Assembly: GCF_902364945.1 (NCBI RefSeq)
Contig: NZ_CABJFS010000003.1
Span: forward strand, 201,981 to 265,980
Reading direction: 5' to 3'
From: Collinsella aerofaciens
GTDB taxonomy: Bacteria > Actinomycetota > Coriobacteriia > Coriobacteriales > Coriobacteriaceae
Length of the DNA stretch: 64,000 nucleotides
Both the position numbers and the translations under genes were made by a program. The notes below the pieces were generated by a model. The model made no database searches, had not been told where the DNA came from, and saw nothing but the letters and a program-made list of their open reading frames with translations. Positions within the stretch are counted from its first letter, which is position 1; each line of letters begins with the position of its first letter. Of this stretch, positions 25,308-33,173 are shown in pieces.

Positions 25308-25823
25308 CTATTCCGCCAAGCCGTCGGCTTTGGTAATTTCATTTGTCGAGCCGTCCTGATAGGTAATCTTGACATGCTCAACCTCGGACACCGCAACACC
25401 CGTCGGAGGCTCCAGGCGCCATTCCGTCAGCGCAATGTCCATGGTCGTGGGAACGTCCCCCTGATCTTTGAGCTCGACCGACAGCGTCTTAAGCGACGCA
25501 TCGAAGGTCACGCGCTCGATCTCTTCACCAGGAATGGAGCCACCGCTCAGCTGCAGCTGCACAAACTCGTCGCGCGGATACCAATAGTCGCCCGGCGCGG
25601 CCACCGTGTTACCACCAGCGACCTTCACCGTCATGATCGGCAGGGCATCGTCGGCCTCAAACTCCCAGGCAGCGCCGCCGCGACCACCATACGTCCAGAT
25701 ACAAAAGGCAATCACCAGCACGGCAAGCACCGCAAAGCCAATCGCGACAAGGCCATGGTGCGCACGGCTTTCCTCGGCCGATACATCCCATTGCGTCTCT
25801 CGATATAGATGCTTGTCTTCCAT
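25308..25823 (-). CDS. Hypothetical single-pass membrane protein
   Basis: A 171-residue protein of unknown function. A polar N-terminus of about 20 residues is followed by one membrane helix (GLVAIGFAVLAVLVIAFCIW, about residues 23-42) and an extracytoplasmic domain of about 125 residues rich in beta-forming segments. No family signature was recognised. The start at 25823 is fixed by a strong GGGGAGG five bases upstream. It diverges from the TPP riboswitch and thiC. Confidence 0.65.
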   Translation of the reverse strand: MEDKHLYRETQWDVSAEESRAHHGLVAIGFAVLAVLVIAFCIWTYGGRGGAAWEFEADDALPIMTVKVAGGNTVAAPGDYWYPRDEFVQLQLSGGSIPGEEIERVTFDASLKTLSVELKDQGDVPTTMDIALTEWRLEPPTGVAVSEVEHVKITYQDGSTNEITKADGLAE

Positions 25824-25848
25824 GTTCGCCTCCCCACAGGCACGCTCG

Positions 25849-25879
25849 TTGGCCCAATCGTACCCATTCAGGCTATACT
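25849..25879 (+). promoter_or_regulatory. Probable promoter of the thiC riboswitch transcript
   Basis: TATACT at 25874-25879 lies about 15 bases before the riboswitch. TTGGCC at 25849-25854 is a possible -35, but the 19-base spacing is long. Confidence 0.45.
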
Positions 25880-25893
25880 TGAGCCCATGACAT

Positions 25894-25985
25894 AACGGGG
25901 AGCTTGCAGGACAAGACGACAGGCTGAGATTGGGCGCGCCCGCCCTGACCCGCAAACCTGATATGGGTAATGCCAACGAAGGGAG
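25894..25985 (+). promoter_or_regulatory. TPP riboswitch (THI element)
   Basis: The aptamer that binds thiamine pyrophosphate. ACGGGGAGC opens helix P1, CTGAGATT (25924-25931) is the conserved J2-3 element, ACCTGATATGGGTAATGCC (25956-25974) is the second conserved half, and CGAAGGGA closes P1. The GGGAG of thiC overlaps this closing strand, so ligand binding would hide the ribosome site; control is therefore likely at translation. Confidence 0.95.
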
Positions 25986-25993
25986 CCGTGCCA

Positions 25994-27328
25994 ATGAGCA
26001 CACAGACCGAGCCCAAGCTCGTCACACAAATCGACTTCGCCCGCGCCGGGCAGATCACACCGCAGATGAAGGAGGTCGCCGAGCGCGAGCATCGCGACCC
26101 CGAGTACATCCGCGAGCGCGTGGCCGACGGTCGCATCGCCATTCCCGCCAACATCGTGCATATCAAAAAGGGCATGCGCGCCTTTGGTGTCGGCGAGGGC
26201 CTGGCCACCAAGGTCAACATCAACCTGGGCATCTCGGGCGACAAGGCCGATGCCGCCGAGGAGTGGAAGAAGGTCAAGATCGCCGAGGACTTTGGCGCCG
26301 ACGCCATCATGGACCTCTCCAACTCGGGCAAGACGCGCCAGTTCCGCCAGCAGCTCATCGACGAGACGCCGCTCATGGTGGGCACGGTGCCCATGTACGA
26401 CGCCATCGGCTACATGGAAAAGCCGCTGGTCAAGCTTACCAAGGACGACCTGCTCGAGGTCGTGCGCGCACACGCCGAGGATGGCGTGGACTTTATGACC
26501 ATCCACTGCGGCATCAACAAATCGGTCATCAAGACCTTTAAGGAGACCGGCCGCCTGATGAACATCGTCAGCCGCGGCGGCTCGCTGCTGTTTGGCTGGA
26601 TGGAGGTCACCGGCAACGAGAACCCCTTCTACGAGTTTTACGACGAGGTGCTCGAGATCTGCCACGAGTACGATGTGACGATCTCGCTCGGCGACTCCTG
26701 CCGCCCGGGCTGTCTCTACGACTCCAACGACGCCACCGAGACCGCCGAGATGATCGAGCTGGGCAAGCTGTGCAAGCGCGCCTGGGCCGCCGGCGTCCAG
26801 GTCATGGTCGAGGGCCCGGGCCACATGGCGCTCGACGAGATTGCCGCCAATATGAAGCTGCAGAAGCGTCTGTGCCACAACGCCCCGTTCTATGTGCTCG
26901 GGCCGCTGGTGACCGATATCGGCGTGGGCTACGACCACATCACCGCCGCCATCGGTGGCGCCATCTCCGCCAGCTCCGGTGCCGACTTCCTGTGCTACGT
27001 GACGCCTGCCGAGCACCTGTGCCTGCCCAACGCCCAGGATGTGCTCGACGGCCTCATGGCCACCAAGATCGCCGCACACGCCGCCGACATCGCCAAGAAG
27101 GTGCCACACGCCCGCGACATGGACGACAAGATGGGCCAGGCACGCCGCAAGCTCGACTGGGATGCCATGTGGGAGTGTGCTCTCGACCCAGTTACGGGCA
27201 AGAAGCGCTACGAGGAGTCACCCGCTGCCACCGAGGGCACTTGCACCATGTGTGGCAAGATGTGTGCCGTCCGTACCGTTAACAAGGTGTTCGAAGGCAC
27301 GACGATCGACCTCGGCATGGAGGACTAG
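25994..27328 (+). CDS. thiC: Phosphomethylpyrimidine synthase ThiC
   Basis: A radical SAM enzyme that turns aminoimidazole ribotide into the thiamine pyrimidine. 444 residues, the shorter form without the long N-terminal extension. Core motifs include NIVHIKKGMRAFGVG, ADAIMDLSNSG, GVDFMTIHCGINK and SLGDSCRPGCLYD. The C-terminal CTMCGKMCAVRTV supplies the three cysteines of the cluster in CxxCxxxC spacing. The start at 25994 follows the riboswitch by eight bases; an upstream in-frame ATG at 25970 falls inside the aptamer and is rejected. thiD follows after 192 bases with its own -10. Confidence 0.95.
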   Translation: MSTQTEPKLVTQIDFARAGQITPQMKEVAEREHRDPEYIRERVADGRIAIPANIVHIKKGMRAFGVGEGLATKVNINLGISGDKADAAEEWKKVKIAEDFGADAIMDLSNSGKTRQFRQQLIDETPLMVGTVPMYDAIGYMEKPLVKLTKDDLLEVVRAHAEDGVDFMTIHCGINKSVIKTFKETGRLMNIVSRGGSLLFGWMEVTGNENPFYEFYDEVLEICHEYDVTISLGDSCRPGCLYDSNDATETAEMIELGKLCKRAWAAGVQVMVEGPGHMALDEIAANMKLQKRLCHNAPFYVLGPLVTDIGVGYDHITAAIGGAISASSGADFLCYVTPAEHLCLPNAQDVLDGLMATKIAAHAADIAKKVPHARDMDDKMGQARRKLDWDAMWECALDPVTGKKRYEESPAATEGTCTMCGKMCAVRTVNKVFEGTTIDLGMED

Positions 27329-27468
27329 CCTTATCGCCGCGATTCGCCGCGATCGCCTATAGGCTCACCGCAGCACCTGCCAATTGTTAACTTGTGAACA
27401 TTTGCCTGCATTTGCGTAAAGATTGCATCGCCCGCCCGGGTTCGGAATACAGCCGGCCCGGGCATCTT

Positions 27469-27474
27469 TATAAT
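27469..27474 (+). promoter_or_regulatory. Probable -10 element of thiD
   Basis: A perfect TATAAT 46 bases before the thiD start. No good -35 is visible at 16-18 bases. A GCCCGG/CCGGGC repeat just upstream could end the thiC transcript. Confidence 0.35.
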
Positions 27475-27520
27475 GCGGGGTAAAAGACCCATTTGAATCC
27501 GACCGGACAAGGGAGCGAAC

Positions 27521-28351
27521 ATGGATCGCAGCAAGGTACCCGCCGTTCTATCCATCGCAGGATCCGATTCCAGCGGTGGCGCCGGCATTCAGGCAGACAT
27601 CAAGACCATCACGGCGCACCGCCTGTATGCCGAGACAGCCATCACCGCTATCACCGCACAAAACACGCTCGGCGTCACCGCCGTGCAGAATATCTCTCCC
27701 GATATCGTCGCTGCGCAAATTGACGCCGTCTTTGACGATATTCGCCCCAACGCGGTCAAAATCGGCATGGTTTCGTCCACCGAGATTATCGAAGTTATCG
27801 CCGACCGCCTGAGCGCATGGAACGCAACCAACGTGGTCGTCGACCCCGTTATGGTCGCCACTTCGGGCGCTCGCCTCATTGCCGAGGATGCCGCCGAGGC
27901 GCTCACGCGTCGCCTGTTCCCGCTGGCGACCGTCATCACGCCCAACATTCCCGAGGCCATGGCGTTGCTCGACTACGAGGTCGATTCCGAGCGCACGCAG
28001 CAAAACGCCGCCATGCTCCTCACCCGCCGCTTTGGCTGCGCGTCCCTCGTTAAGGGCGGGCATTTTGTCAACGAGGCCAACGATGTGCTAGCAGAGCCCG
28101 CGCCACTCGATGACGAGGGTAACCACCTGGGCGATCCGCTCACCACATGGTTCCGCCACAAGCGCATCGAGACCGGCAACACGCATGGCACCGGTTGTAC
28201 GCTTTCGTCCGCCATCGCCTGCGCATTAGCACAGGGCATGGATCTTGCCGACGCCGTCAACGCCGGCAAGGCCTACCTAACCGGCGCTCTCGCCGCCGGC
28301 TTTGACATGGGCAAAGGTTCCGGCCCCGTTAATCACATGTGGCAGTATTAA
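27521..28351 (+). CDS. thiD: Hydroxymethylpyrimidine/phosphomethylpyrimidine kinase
   Basis: Phosphorylates the thiamine pyrimidine twice to give HMP-PP. 276 residues of the ribokinase fold. AGSDSSGGAGIQADIKT near residue 12 is the substrate loop, VVVDPVMVATSG near 108 follows, and NTHGTGCTLSSAIAC near 223 is the anion-hole/catalytic motif with its aspartate replaced by the usual cysteine of ThiD. AAGGGAG precedes the ATG. Functionally paired with thiC. No thiE or thiM was seen in the window. Confidence 0.92.
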   Translation: MDRSKVPAVLSIAGSDSSGGAGIQADIKTITAHRLYAETAITAITAQNTLGVTAVQNISPDIVAAQIDAVFDDIRPNAVKIGMVSSTEIIEVIADRLSAWNATNVVVDPVMVATSGARLIAEDAAEALTRRLFPLATVITPNIPEAMALLDYEVDSERTQQNAAMLLTRRFGCASLVKGGHFVNEANDVLAEPAPLDDEGNHLGDPLTTWFRHKRIETGNTHGTGCTLSSAIACALAQGMDLADAVNAGKAYLTGALAAGFDMGKGSGPVNHMWQY

Positions 28352-28365
28352 GATTCGCAGCCCAA

Positions 28366-28402
28366 AACTACCGCAAAGGGGACAGGCACCTTTGTGGTAG
28401 TT
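28366..28402. repeat. Small palindrome after thiD
   Basis: AACTACCGCAAAGG (28366-28379) pairs with CCTTTGTGGTAGTT (28389-28402), one mismatch, around GGGACAGGCA-type loop sequence. It lacks a following T run. Confidence 0.7.
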
Positions 28403-28412
28403 CCCGCAAACA

Positions 28413-28630
28413 TCTCGATCTATAACAGTTAGAGTCCATTTTTCTGCCCATCTGTTACAGATTGAGACATTCAAATTCCGCTGAAAAGATAATCTCAATC
28501 TGTAACAGTAACTCGGCAAAATCGACCCTAGATGTTACAGATCGAGACAAACAACCGATATCGACCTAAATAATCTTAATCTGTAACATCTAGCCCGTTT
28601 CCGGCCTTGGAACTGTTACAGATCAAGACA
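28413..28630. repeat. Array of six alternating inverted repeats with 23-24-bp spacers
   Basis: Units of about 16-18 bp with forward consensus CTGTTACAGATTGAGACA occur at 28413-28428 (reverse), 28452-28469 (forward), 28493-28508 (reverse), 28532-28549 (forward), 28574-28588 (reverse) and 28613-28630 (forward). Orientation alternates strictly. Spacers are 23, 23, 23, 24 and 24 bases and differ in sequence. Any neighbouring pair can form a stem of about 15 bp. The array fills the gap between convergent thiD and the SGNH gene. Spacing is CRISPR-like in regularity, but the alternating orientation and short spacers exclude a normal CRISPR. Confidence 0.9.
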
Positions 28631-28683
28631 AAGCAGCGAAACAAGCCGCCGCAAGGGAAACTTTTGTACCGCTTTGGGTCGCG

Positions 28684-29343
28684 CTACTCACCGAGCATCT
28701 CTTGGAGCTTGGCTGCCACGGCATGTCCCAAGCTCTCGTGGCTTTCGGGCATCATATGCAGATAGTCGATATCGCCCGGCTCGGCAAACTCGGCGGCATT
28801 CAAAAAGTCGCAGCCAAACTGCTCGGCCACGTGCGCATAGTACTCGCCAAAATGTTCAGATGCCTCGACGGAACGCTCGTCAAAATCGGTCATATATACA
28901 TCGGCGATCTGCGGCTTGATCTTGATAGGAGCCATCAACAGGATGCGCGGGCAAGGCGCAGCGTCGGTCCACGGAAACGCGCGGACGGCGCGAATCAGCG
29001 CCATGGCGCCACGGGCGATATCGGAAGCTGTCACGTTAAAGACCGTCTTACAGTCGTTGGTGCCCAGCATGATCACAATGGCGTCCAGCGGCTTATGAGC
29101 CTCGAGCAGCATCGGAAGCGCGCGAATGCCGTTGAGGTTAGTGTCCAGATGGCACATGTCGTCGCGTACCGTCGTGCGGCCGTTGAGGCCTTCTTCAATT
29201 ACATGCCAGCCCTCGCCTAAGTCACGTTGGACCACGCCACACCAGCGCACATCCTGCGCATAGCGCACCGCGGTACCGTCGCGCATGCCCGCCGGATCGT
29301 AACCATAGGTGTTGCTGTCACCAAAGCATAGAACGTTTTTCAT
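28684..29343 (-). CDS. SGNH/GDSL-family hydrolase
   Basis: A 219-residue esterase or acetylhydrolase of the SGNH fold. VLCFGDSNTYGYDP at the N-terminus holds the nucleophile serine (block I), IVIMLGTNDCKTVF near residue 86 is block III with its asparagine, and MMPESHESLGHAVA near 203 carries the block V histidine. No signal peptide, so it acts in the cytoplasm. The substrate is unknown; some relatives deacetylate xylan or other polymers. The start at 29343 has GGGGAG before it. Confidence 0.85.
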   Translation of the reverse strand: MKNVLCFGDSNTYGYDPAGMRDGTAVRYAQDVRWCGVVQRDLGEGWHVIEEGLNGRTTVRDDMCHLDTNLNGIRALPMLLEAHKPLDAIVIMLGTNDCKTVFNVTASDIARGAMALIRAVRAFPWTDAAPCPRILLMAPIKIKPQIADVYMTDFDERSVEASEHFGEYYAHVAEQFGCDFLNAAEFAEPGDIDYLHMMPESHESLGHAVAAKLQEMLGE

Positions 29344-29367
29344 CGTAAGCTCCCCACTCAATAAAAA

Positions 29368-29393
29368 GCCGACGGGAGCAGCCCCCGTCGGCT
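29368..29393 (-). terminator. Terminator of the PARG-like gene
   Basis: AGCCGACGGG (29368-29377) pairs with CCCGTCGGCT (29384-29393). On the minus strand TTTTTATTG follows. Confidence 0.85.
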
Positions 29394-29418
29394 CGGTATA
29401 TCGCATCACGCGCACCGT

Positions 29419-30552
29419 TTACAGGTACTTGCGCCAGTCGTCGTCATCCTCGTCATCCTCGGCAGCGGCCTGAGCCTGCTCGGCGGCACGGGCGGCTGCG
29501 GTGCGGGCGGCAACCTGAGCATAGGACTCCTCGTTGCGCTCGGGGAAGTTTGCCAGCACGTGCTCGAACTTGGCGAAGTCCTCGTCCCAGCGCGTAGAGG
29601 GCACGGCAAAGAAGACCTGCTTGACCTTGAAGTCGCCCGACGCGAGCTCCTTGCGGAAGAGCTCGGCCACGGCCTCGGCATCAAAGCCGTTGTTGTCGCA
29701 GCCCCAAGCGCCCAGCACGAGCTTCTCGCGACCAAGCTCATCGCAGATGGCGAGCACAAAGCGAATGCGGTCGCGCAGGGCATCCAGAAGAGCATCGTCG
29801 CTCACGCGATACTCCTGGCGGGCGCGCCTAACGTTGGGCGCGGCGGCCACGATCACGTCGGCGTATGCATGCACGTGGTTGCGGTCGAAGCGCACCGCAG
29901 GCACCACCAGGGCGCGGTTACGATAGAGCTCGCAGTTGATGTTGCGGCGACGGTTCTCGCCGTACCACTTACGCTGCTTATCGAGAACGTTGTACAGATA
30001 CGAATCGGCGCACAGCGTGGCCTCCTGGCCCAGATAACCCTGAATATATCCACCGCCCGGATTGGTAAACGAGGCAAAGGCGAGCACGGCCATGTCGCAG
30101 AACTGCGCATAGCCGCGACCGTTATCGAGGATTGCCTGCGTGGCGGAGGCATCAAGCACAGTGACCTCGGGCAGGACCGGAGCGGGCTCCTCAGCAGGCG
30201 CGGACTCAGCTTCGGCGATTTCCTCGGCAGGCTCCTCGACGGGCTCGGGCGCCGCCTCGGTCTCGGGCGCCGCCTCGACCTCGGCAGTCTCCGCGTTCTC
30301 GACGTCCTCGGCGACCTGCTCTTCGGCGGCCACAGCACTCTGAACCTTGGCCTTCATCGCCGCGACAAAGCCGGCAGGCATACCGTCAAACTCGCGAACA
30401 CCGGCAAGCGAACGCTCGATATCCTTGGCGCACGCTTCGGACACAGTTGCCACGTGACGCTCGGCGGCCTTGGCACGGGCCTCGCGCTTGGGATTGGGCT
30501 GACCCGCTCGGTTGGACCTGCGGTTACGGTTCCTGTTGTCGACGTCTGCCAT
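29419..30552 (-). CDS. TIGR02452/DUF2263 family protein, PARG-like, probable catalytic change
   Basis: A 377-residue protein. The N-terminus is basic (about 45 residues), then an acidic Ala/Glu/Pro-rich stretch (about 75-130), then the microbial poly(ADP-ribose) glycohydrolase-like domain, and a very acidic C-terminus. FTNPGGGYIQGYLGQEATL near residues 162-180 matches the GGG-x(6-8)-QEE signature, except that the second Glu is Ala (QEA, codons at 30019-30027). GAWGCDNNGFDAEAVAELF near 295 is the second family motif. The second Glu is the catalytic one in characterised bacterial PARGs, so this member may bind ADP-ribose without cleaving it. AGGAAAGG precedes the start. Confidence 0.75.
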   Translation of the reverse strand: MADVDNRNRNRRSNRAGQPNPKREARAKAAERHVATVSEACAKDIERSLAGVREFDGMPAGFVAAMKAKVQSAVAAEEQVAEDVENAETAEVEAAPETEAAPEPVEEPAEEIAEAESAPAEEPAPVLPEVTVLDASATQAILDNGRGYAQFCDMAVLAFASFTNPGGGYIQGYLGQEATLCADSYLYNVLDKQRKWYGENRRRNINCELYRNRALVVPAVRFDRNHVHAYADVIVAAAPNVRRARQEYRVSDDALLDALRDRIRFVLAICDELGREKLVLGAWGCDNNGFDAEAVAELFRKELASGDFKVKQVFFAVPSTRWDEDFAKFEHVLANFPERNEESYAQVAARTAAARAAEQAQAAAEDDEDDDDWRKYL

Positions 30553-30623
30553 ACGTGGCCACCTTTCCTGTCGCTGCCGCTATCGGCTTTTCCCATCCAT
30601 GATACCCCGCCGCGTACAAAAAA

Positions 30624-30643
30624 GACGGCCCCGAAGGACCGCC
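30624..30643 (-). terminator. Terminator of the Bax-inhibitor-1 family gene
   Basis: A GGCGGTCC/GGGCCGTC stem with a TTCG loop on the minus strand, followed by TTTTTT. Confidence 0.75.
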
Positions 30644-30692
30644 TTTCACATCGTTTTACCGCGTCCGACAAGAAACGCTGCAATCCCCCGCG

Positions 30693-31388
30693 CTAGTCGC
30701 GACGACCGAGGATGTTCAGGATGCGCAGGAACACGTTGATAATGTCCACGAACAGATTGGACGCCATGAGCACCGCATTGGGCAGCGTGGGCGGCACCGT
30801 CGTGGCAACATAGGTGTCGTAGCCAATAAAGCCGGCGAACACCACGATCACGATCAGGTCGGTGATGGTCTGCGAGACGCCCATGAACATCAGCACGATC
30901 TCAACCAGAATAGTGGCGAGCAGAATGCCAAAGCCGATGCCATATACGCGCTGGAAAAACTTGGGGAACGTCACGCCCAAGGCGCCAAAGACAAAGGTGA
31001 TGGCGGCCGTGGCGATAAAGGCAGTGTTGATGGTAGGCAGGTCGTAGTTGGCAAGGCCAAACGACGCGGTCAGGCCGAAGGTACTCGCAAAGATTACGTA
31101 GCCCACAAGGGACAGACCCACGGACTGCTTGCCCGCAGCAGCCGACATCATGACCATGCCGACGATGGTTAAAATAAACGAGCCAAAGACCAGTGGCAGG
31201 GCGGCGCCGCTCATCATCATGCGCGCAAACGACATGGTGCTCGTAAAGTAGGCGCCGGCACCCATGGCGCAAAAGCCCAAGAAGATCAGGGCAGATATGG
31301 CGAGATTGTACGCGCGCGGCGACATCTCCTTGGCGCGACTTGCGCCGGTCTCGACGGGGCCGTTCTGATAGCCCTGAATATCGTTCAT
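30693..31388 (-). CDS. Bax inhibitor-1/YccA family membrane protein
   Basis: A 231-residue protein with about seven membrane helices after a polar N-terminus of 30 residues. The final segments IVVFAGFIGYDTYVA and ALMASNLFVDIINVFLRIL (the second followed by LNILGRRD) are the usual C-terminal signature of BI-1 proteins, with the aspartate pair thought to sense pH or calcium leak. Bacterial members include YccA, which modulates FtsH proteolysis. The start at 31388 has GAAAGGA before it. It is transcribed alone on the minus strand. Confidence 0.85.
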   Translation of the reverse strand: MNDIQGYQNGPVETGASRAKEMSPRAYNLAISALIFLGFCAMGAGAYFTSTMSFARMMMSGAALPLVFGSFILTIVGMVMMSAAAGKQSVGLSLVGYVIFASTFGLTASFGLANYDLPTINTAFIATAAITFVFGALGVTFPKFFQRVYGIGFGILLATILVEIVLMFMGVSQTITDLIVIVVFAGFIGYDTYVATTVPPTLPNAVLMASNLFVDIINVFLRILNILGRRD

Positions 31389-31467
31389 GCTTCGTCCTTT
31401 CAAAAAGCGCCACGACAGCGCAGCAGGTGACAAGATTCCTGCCATTGTACCCGAACGCCGTGCGTCC

Positions 31468-31806
31468 TTACCTACGGCGCTCGCCCTCAAGCGTACGATC
31501 AAACGCCCAAACCCACCAACGCATCACGTGTGCCTGCGAGCCGTCCGCCCGCTCGCGCGTCTGGTCCTCCAGATACAACTCGGTCGCGTGCCCGCCAAAA
31601 CGCACCTTATAGGTTGCCGTACGAATGCCGTGAACCGTCAGGCCAAACCCAGTGGTCGAGACAATCTCGTCAATCGTAAAGCAACGACCGTCGACCCAGC
31701 AGACGGTGACCGGCACGACCTGTCCGCCCGCGAGGATGCGAGCCACGACGTCCACATACTGCTTGTGCACGCGCCGAGTTTTGCCATCTGTCTGTCGATA
31801 TTCCAT
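31468..31806 (-). CDS. Hypothetical protein
   Basis: A 112-residue protein of unknown function, basic and Arg-rich at both ends, with a central beta-rich segment (VPVTVCWVDGRCFTIDEIV). No family was recognised, though short actinobacterial proteins of this style are common. The ATG at 31806 has AGGAGG only one base upstream, which is unusually close. An in-frame ATG at 31827 has no ribosome site. The start is therefore uncertain. It precedes the Bax-inhibitor-1 gene on the same strand, 79 bases away. Confidence 0.55.
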   Translation of the reverse strand: MEYRQTDGKTRRVHKQYVDVVARILAGGQVVPVTVCWVDGRCFTIDEIVSTTGFGLTVHGIRTATYKVRFGGHATELYLEDQTRERADGSQAHVMRWWVWAFDRTLEGERRR

Positions 31807-31994
31807 GCCTCCTATTATCGAACGCATGTTTGCATGTTGTAAAGCGAACAGGTTGTGGTTTTGGGGTGTTGGGGCGCGCGCACGTGTCCTCATGGTGTGT
31901 TAGCAAAAAGAACACCCACGGTCAACAGGGCTAATATTCATTTTTAGCGCCAAAAAATTCACTGCTCCCATCAGAACTCGGTAAAGAAACCCGC

Positions 31995-32026
31995 AGGAGG
32001 TGATACGATTTATCATGTTTCTGTAA
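31995..32026 (+). promoter_or_regulatory. Perfect Shine-Dalgarno followed by a three-codon ORF upstream of the Pit gene
   Basis: AGGAGGTGAT at 31995-32004 is a 10-base match to the anti-Shine-Dalgarno sequence. The only suitable start nearby is ATG at 32015, which gives ATG-TTT-CTG-TAA. The real transporter start lies 42 bases further on and has a weak site. It could be a minimal leader ORF or chance. Confidence 0.3.
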
Positions 32027-32056
32027 CGTGCCTGCAAACTTCGAGAAAGCCCATAT

Positions 32057-33106
32057 ATGGACGTAACGTTCTCAACCTTCCTCGGCCAACTTGTGTCGAA
32101 CCCAGTCCTTGCCGTCACCGTGATCCTCGCGCTCGGCGCCATCTTCGTCAATGGATGGACCGACGCACCCAACGCCATCGCGACCTGCGTCACTACGCGT
32201 TGCATGCCCGCCCGCGCCGCTATTCTCATGAGTGCCGCATTCAACTTCCTTGGCGTGCTCATCATGACGCACTTTAACGCGAGCGTCGCCAACACCATCT
32301 CCCATATTGTCGACTTTGGCGGAAACAGCACCATGGCGCTCGCCTGTCTGTGCGCGGCGCTGTTCTCCATCGTCGTCTACGGCGCCACAGCGTCGCGTTT
32401 TGGCATCCCCACCTCGCAAAGCCACAGCCTTATCGCCGGCCTGACCGGTGCCGCCATCGCCCTCGGCGGTGCGAGCAGCGTCAACGTCCACGAGTGGATG
32501 AAGGTCATCTACGGCCTGGCGCTCTCCATCGGTCTGGGCTTTGTCATGGGCTGGGTCCTGTGCAAGCTCGTCTCGATTCTTTTCGCCGCCGCCAACAGGC
32601 GACGTGCCAATGTCTTCTTTAAATACGCTCAGATCGCGAGCGCTGCGGCCATGAGCTTTATGCACGGCGCGCAGGATGGACAGAAGTTCATCGGCGTGCT
32701 CTTTTTAGGCGTGGCCTTTGCCAGCGGCCAGACGAGCGTCGGCGATGCCGGCATCCCCATCTGGATTATGCTGCTATGCTCGGCCACCATGGGCATCGGC
32801 ACCAGCGTGGGCGGCGAGCGCATCATCAAGTCCGTTGGCCAGAGCATGGTCAAGCTCGAAAAGTATCAGGGCTTCTCCGCCGACCTGGCGGGCGCCGCGA
32901 ACCTGCTGCTTGCCACCCTTACCGGCATCCCCGTGTCCTCCACGCACATCAAGACCTGCGCCATCATGGGCGTCGGTGCCGTCAAACGCCTCTCGGCCAT
33001 CAACTTCGGCGTCGTCAAGGACATGATGTTCACCTGGTTCTTCACCTTCCCCGCCTGTGGACTCATCAGCTTTGTCATGGCCAAGCTGTTCATGATGTTC
33101 ATCTAG
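32057..33106 (+). CDS. Pit-family inorganic phosphate transporter
   Basis: A 349-residue inner-membrane phosphate permease with about ten helices, driven by protons or cations. NGWTDAPNAIATCV near residue 32 and its inverted-repeat partner SSTHIKTCAIMGVGAV near 295 are the two Pit signatures; GIPTSQSHSLIAGLTGA near 119 is also typical. The ribosome site is weak (GAGAAAG). The DUF47/PhoU-like gene 67 bases downstream is the usual partner of Pit transporters. This is the low-affinity phosphate route, in addition to the pst operon further right. Confidence 0.87.
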   Translation: MDVTFSTFLGQLVSNPVLAVTVILALGAIFVNGWTDAPNAIATCVTTRCMPARAAILMSAAFNFLGVLIMTHFNASVANTISHIVDFGGNSTMALACLCAALFSIVVYGATASRFGIPTSQSHSLIAGLTGAAIALGGASSVNVHEWMKVIYGLALSIGLGFVMGWVLCKLVSILFAAANRRRANVFFKYAQIASAAAMSFMHGAQDGQKFIGVLFLGVAFASGQTSVGDAGIPIWIMLLCSATMGIGTSVGGERIIKSVGQSMVKLEKYQGFSADLAGAANLLLATLTGIPVSSTHIKTCAIMGVGAVKRLSAINFGVVKDMMFTWFFTFPACGLISFVMAKLFMMFI

Positions 33107-33173
33107 TCAAACCGAACGTCCATCCGGACCGTAACACCTCGCCCACCCGTCTTCGCCTCGAAAGGACCCACTC

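Noticed and set aside
28413-28630. CRISPR array
   Set aside because: Repeats alternate in orientation, are too short and vary, spacers are 23-24 bases, and no cas genes are nearby.
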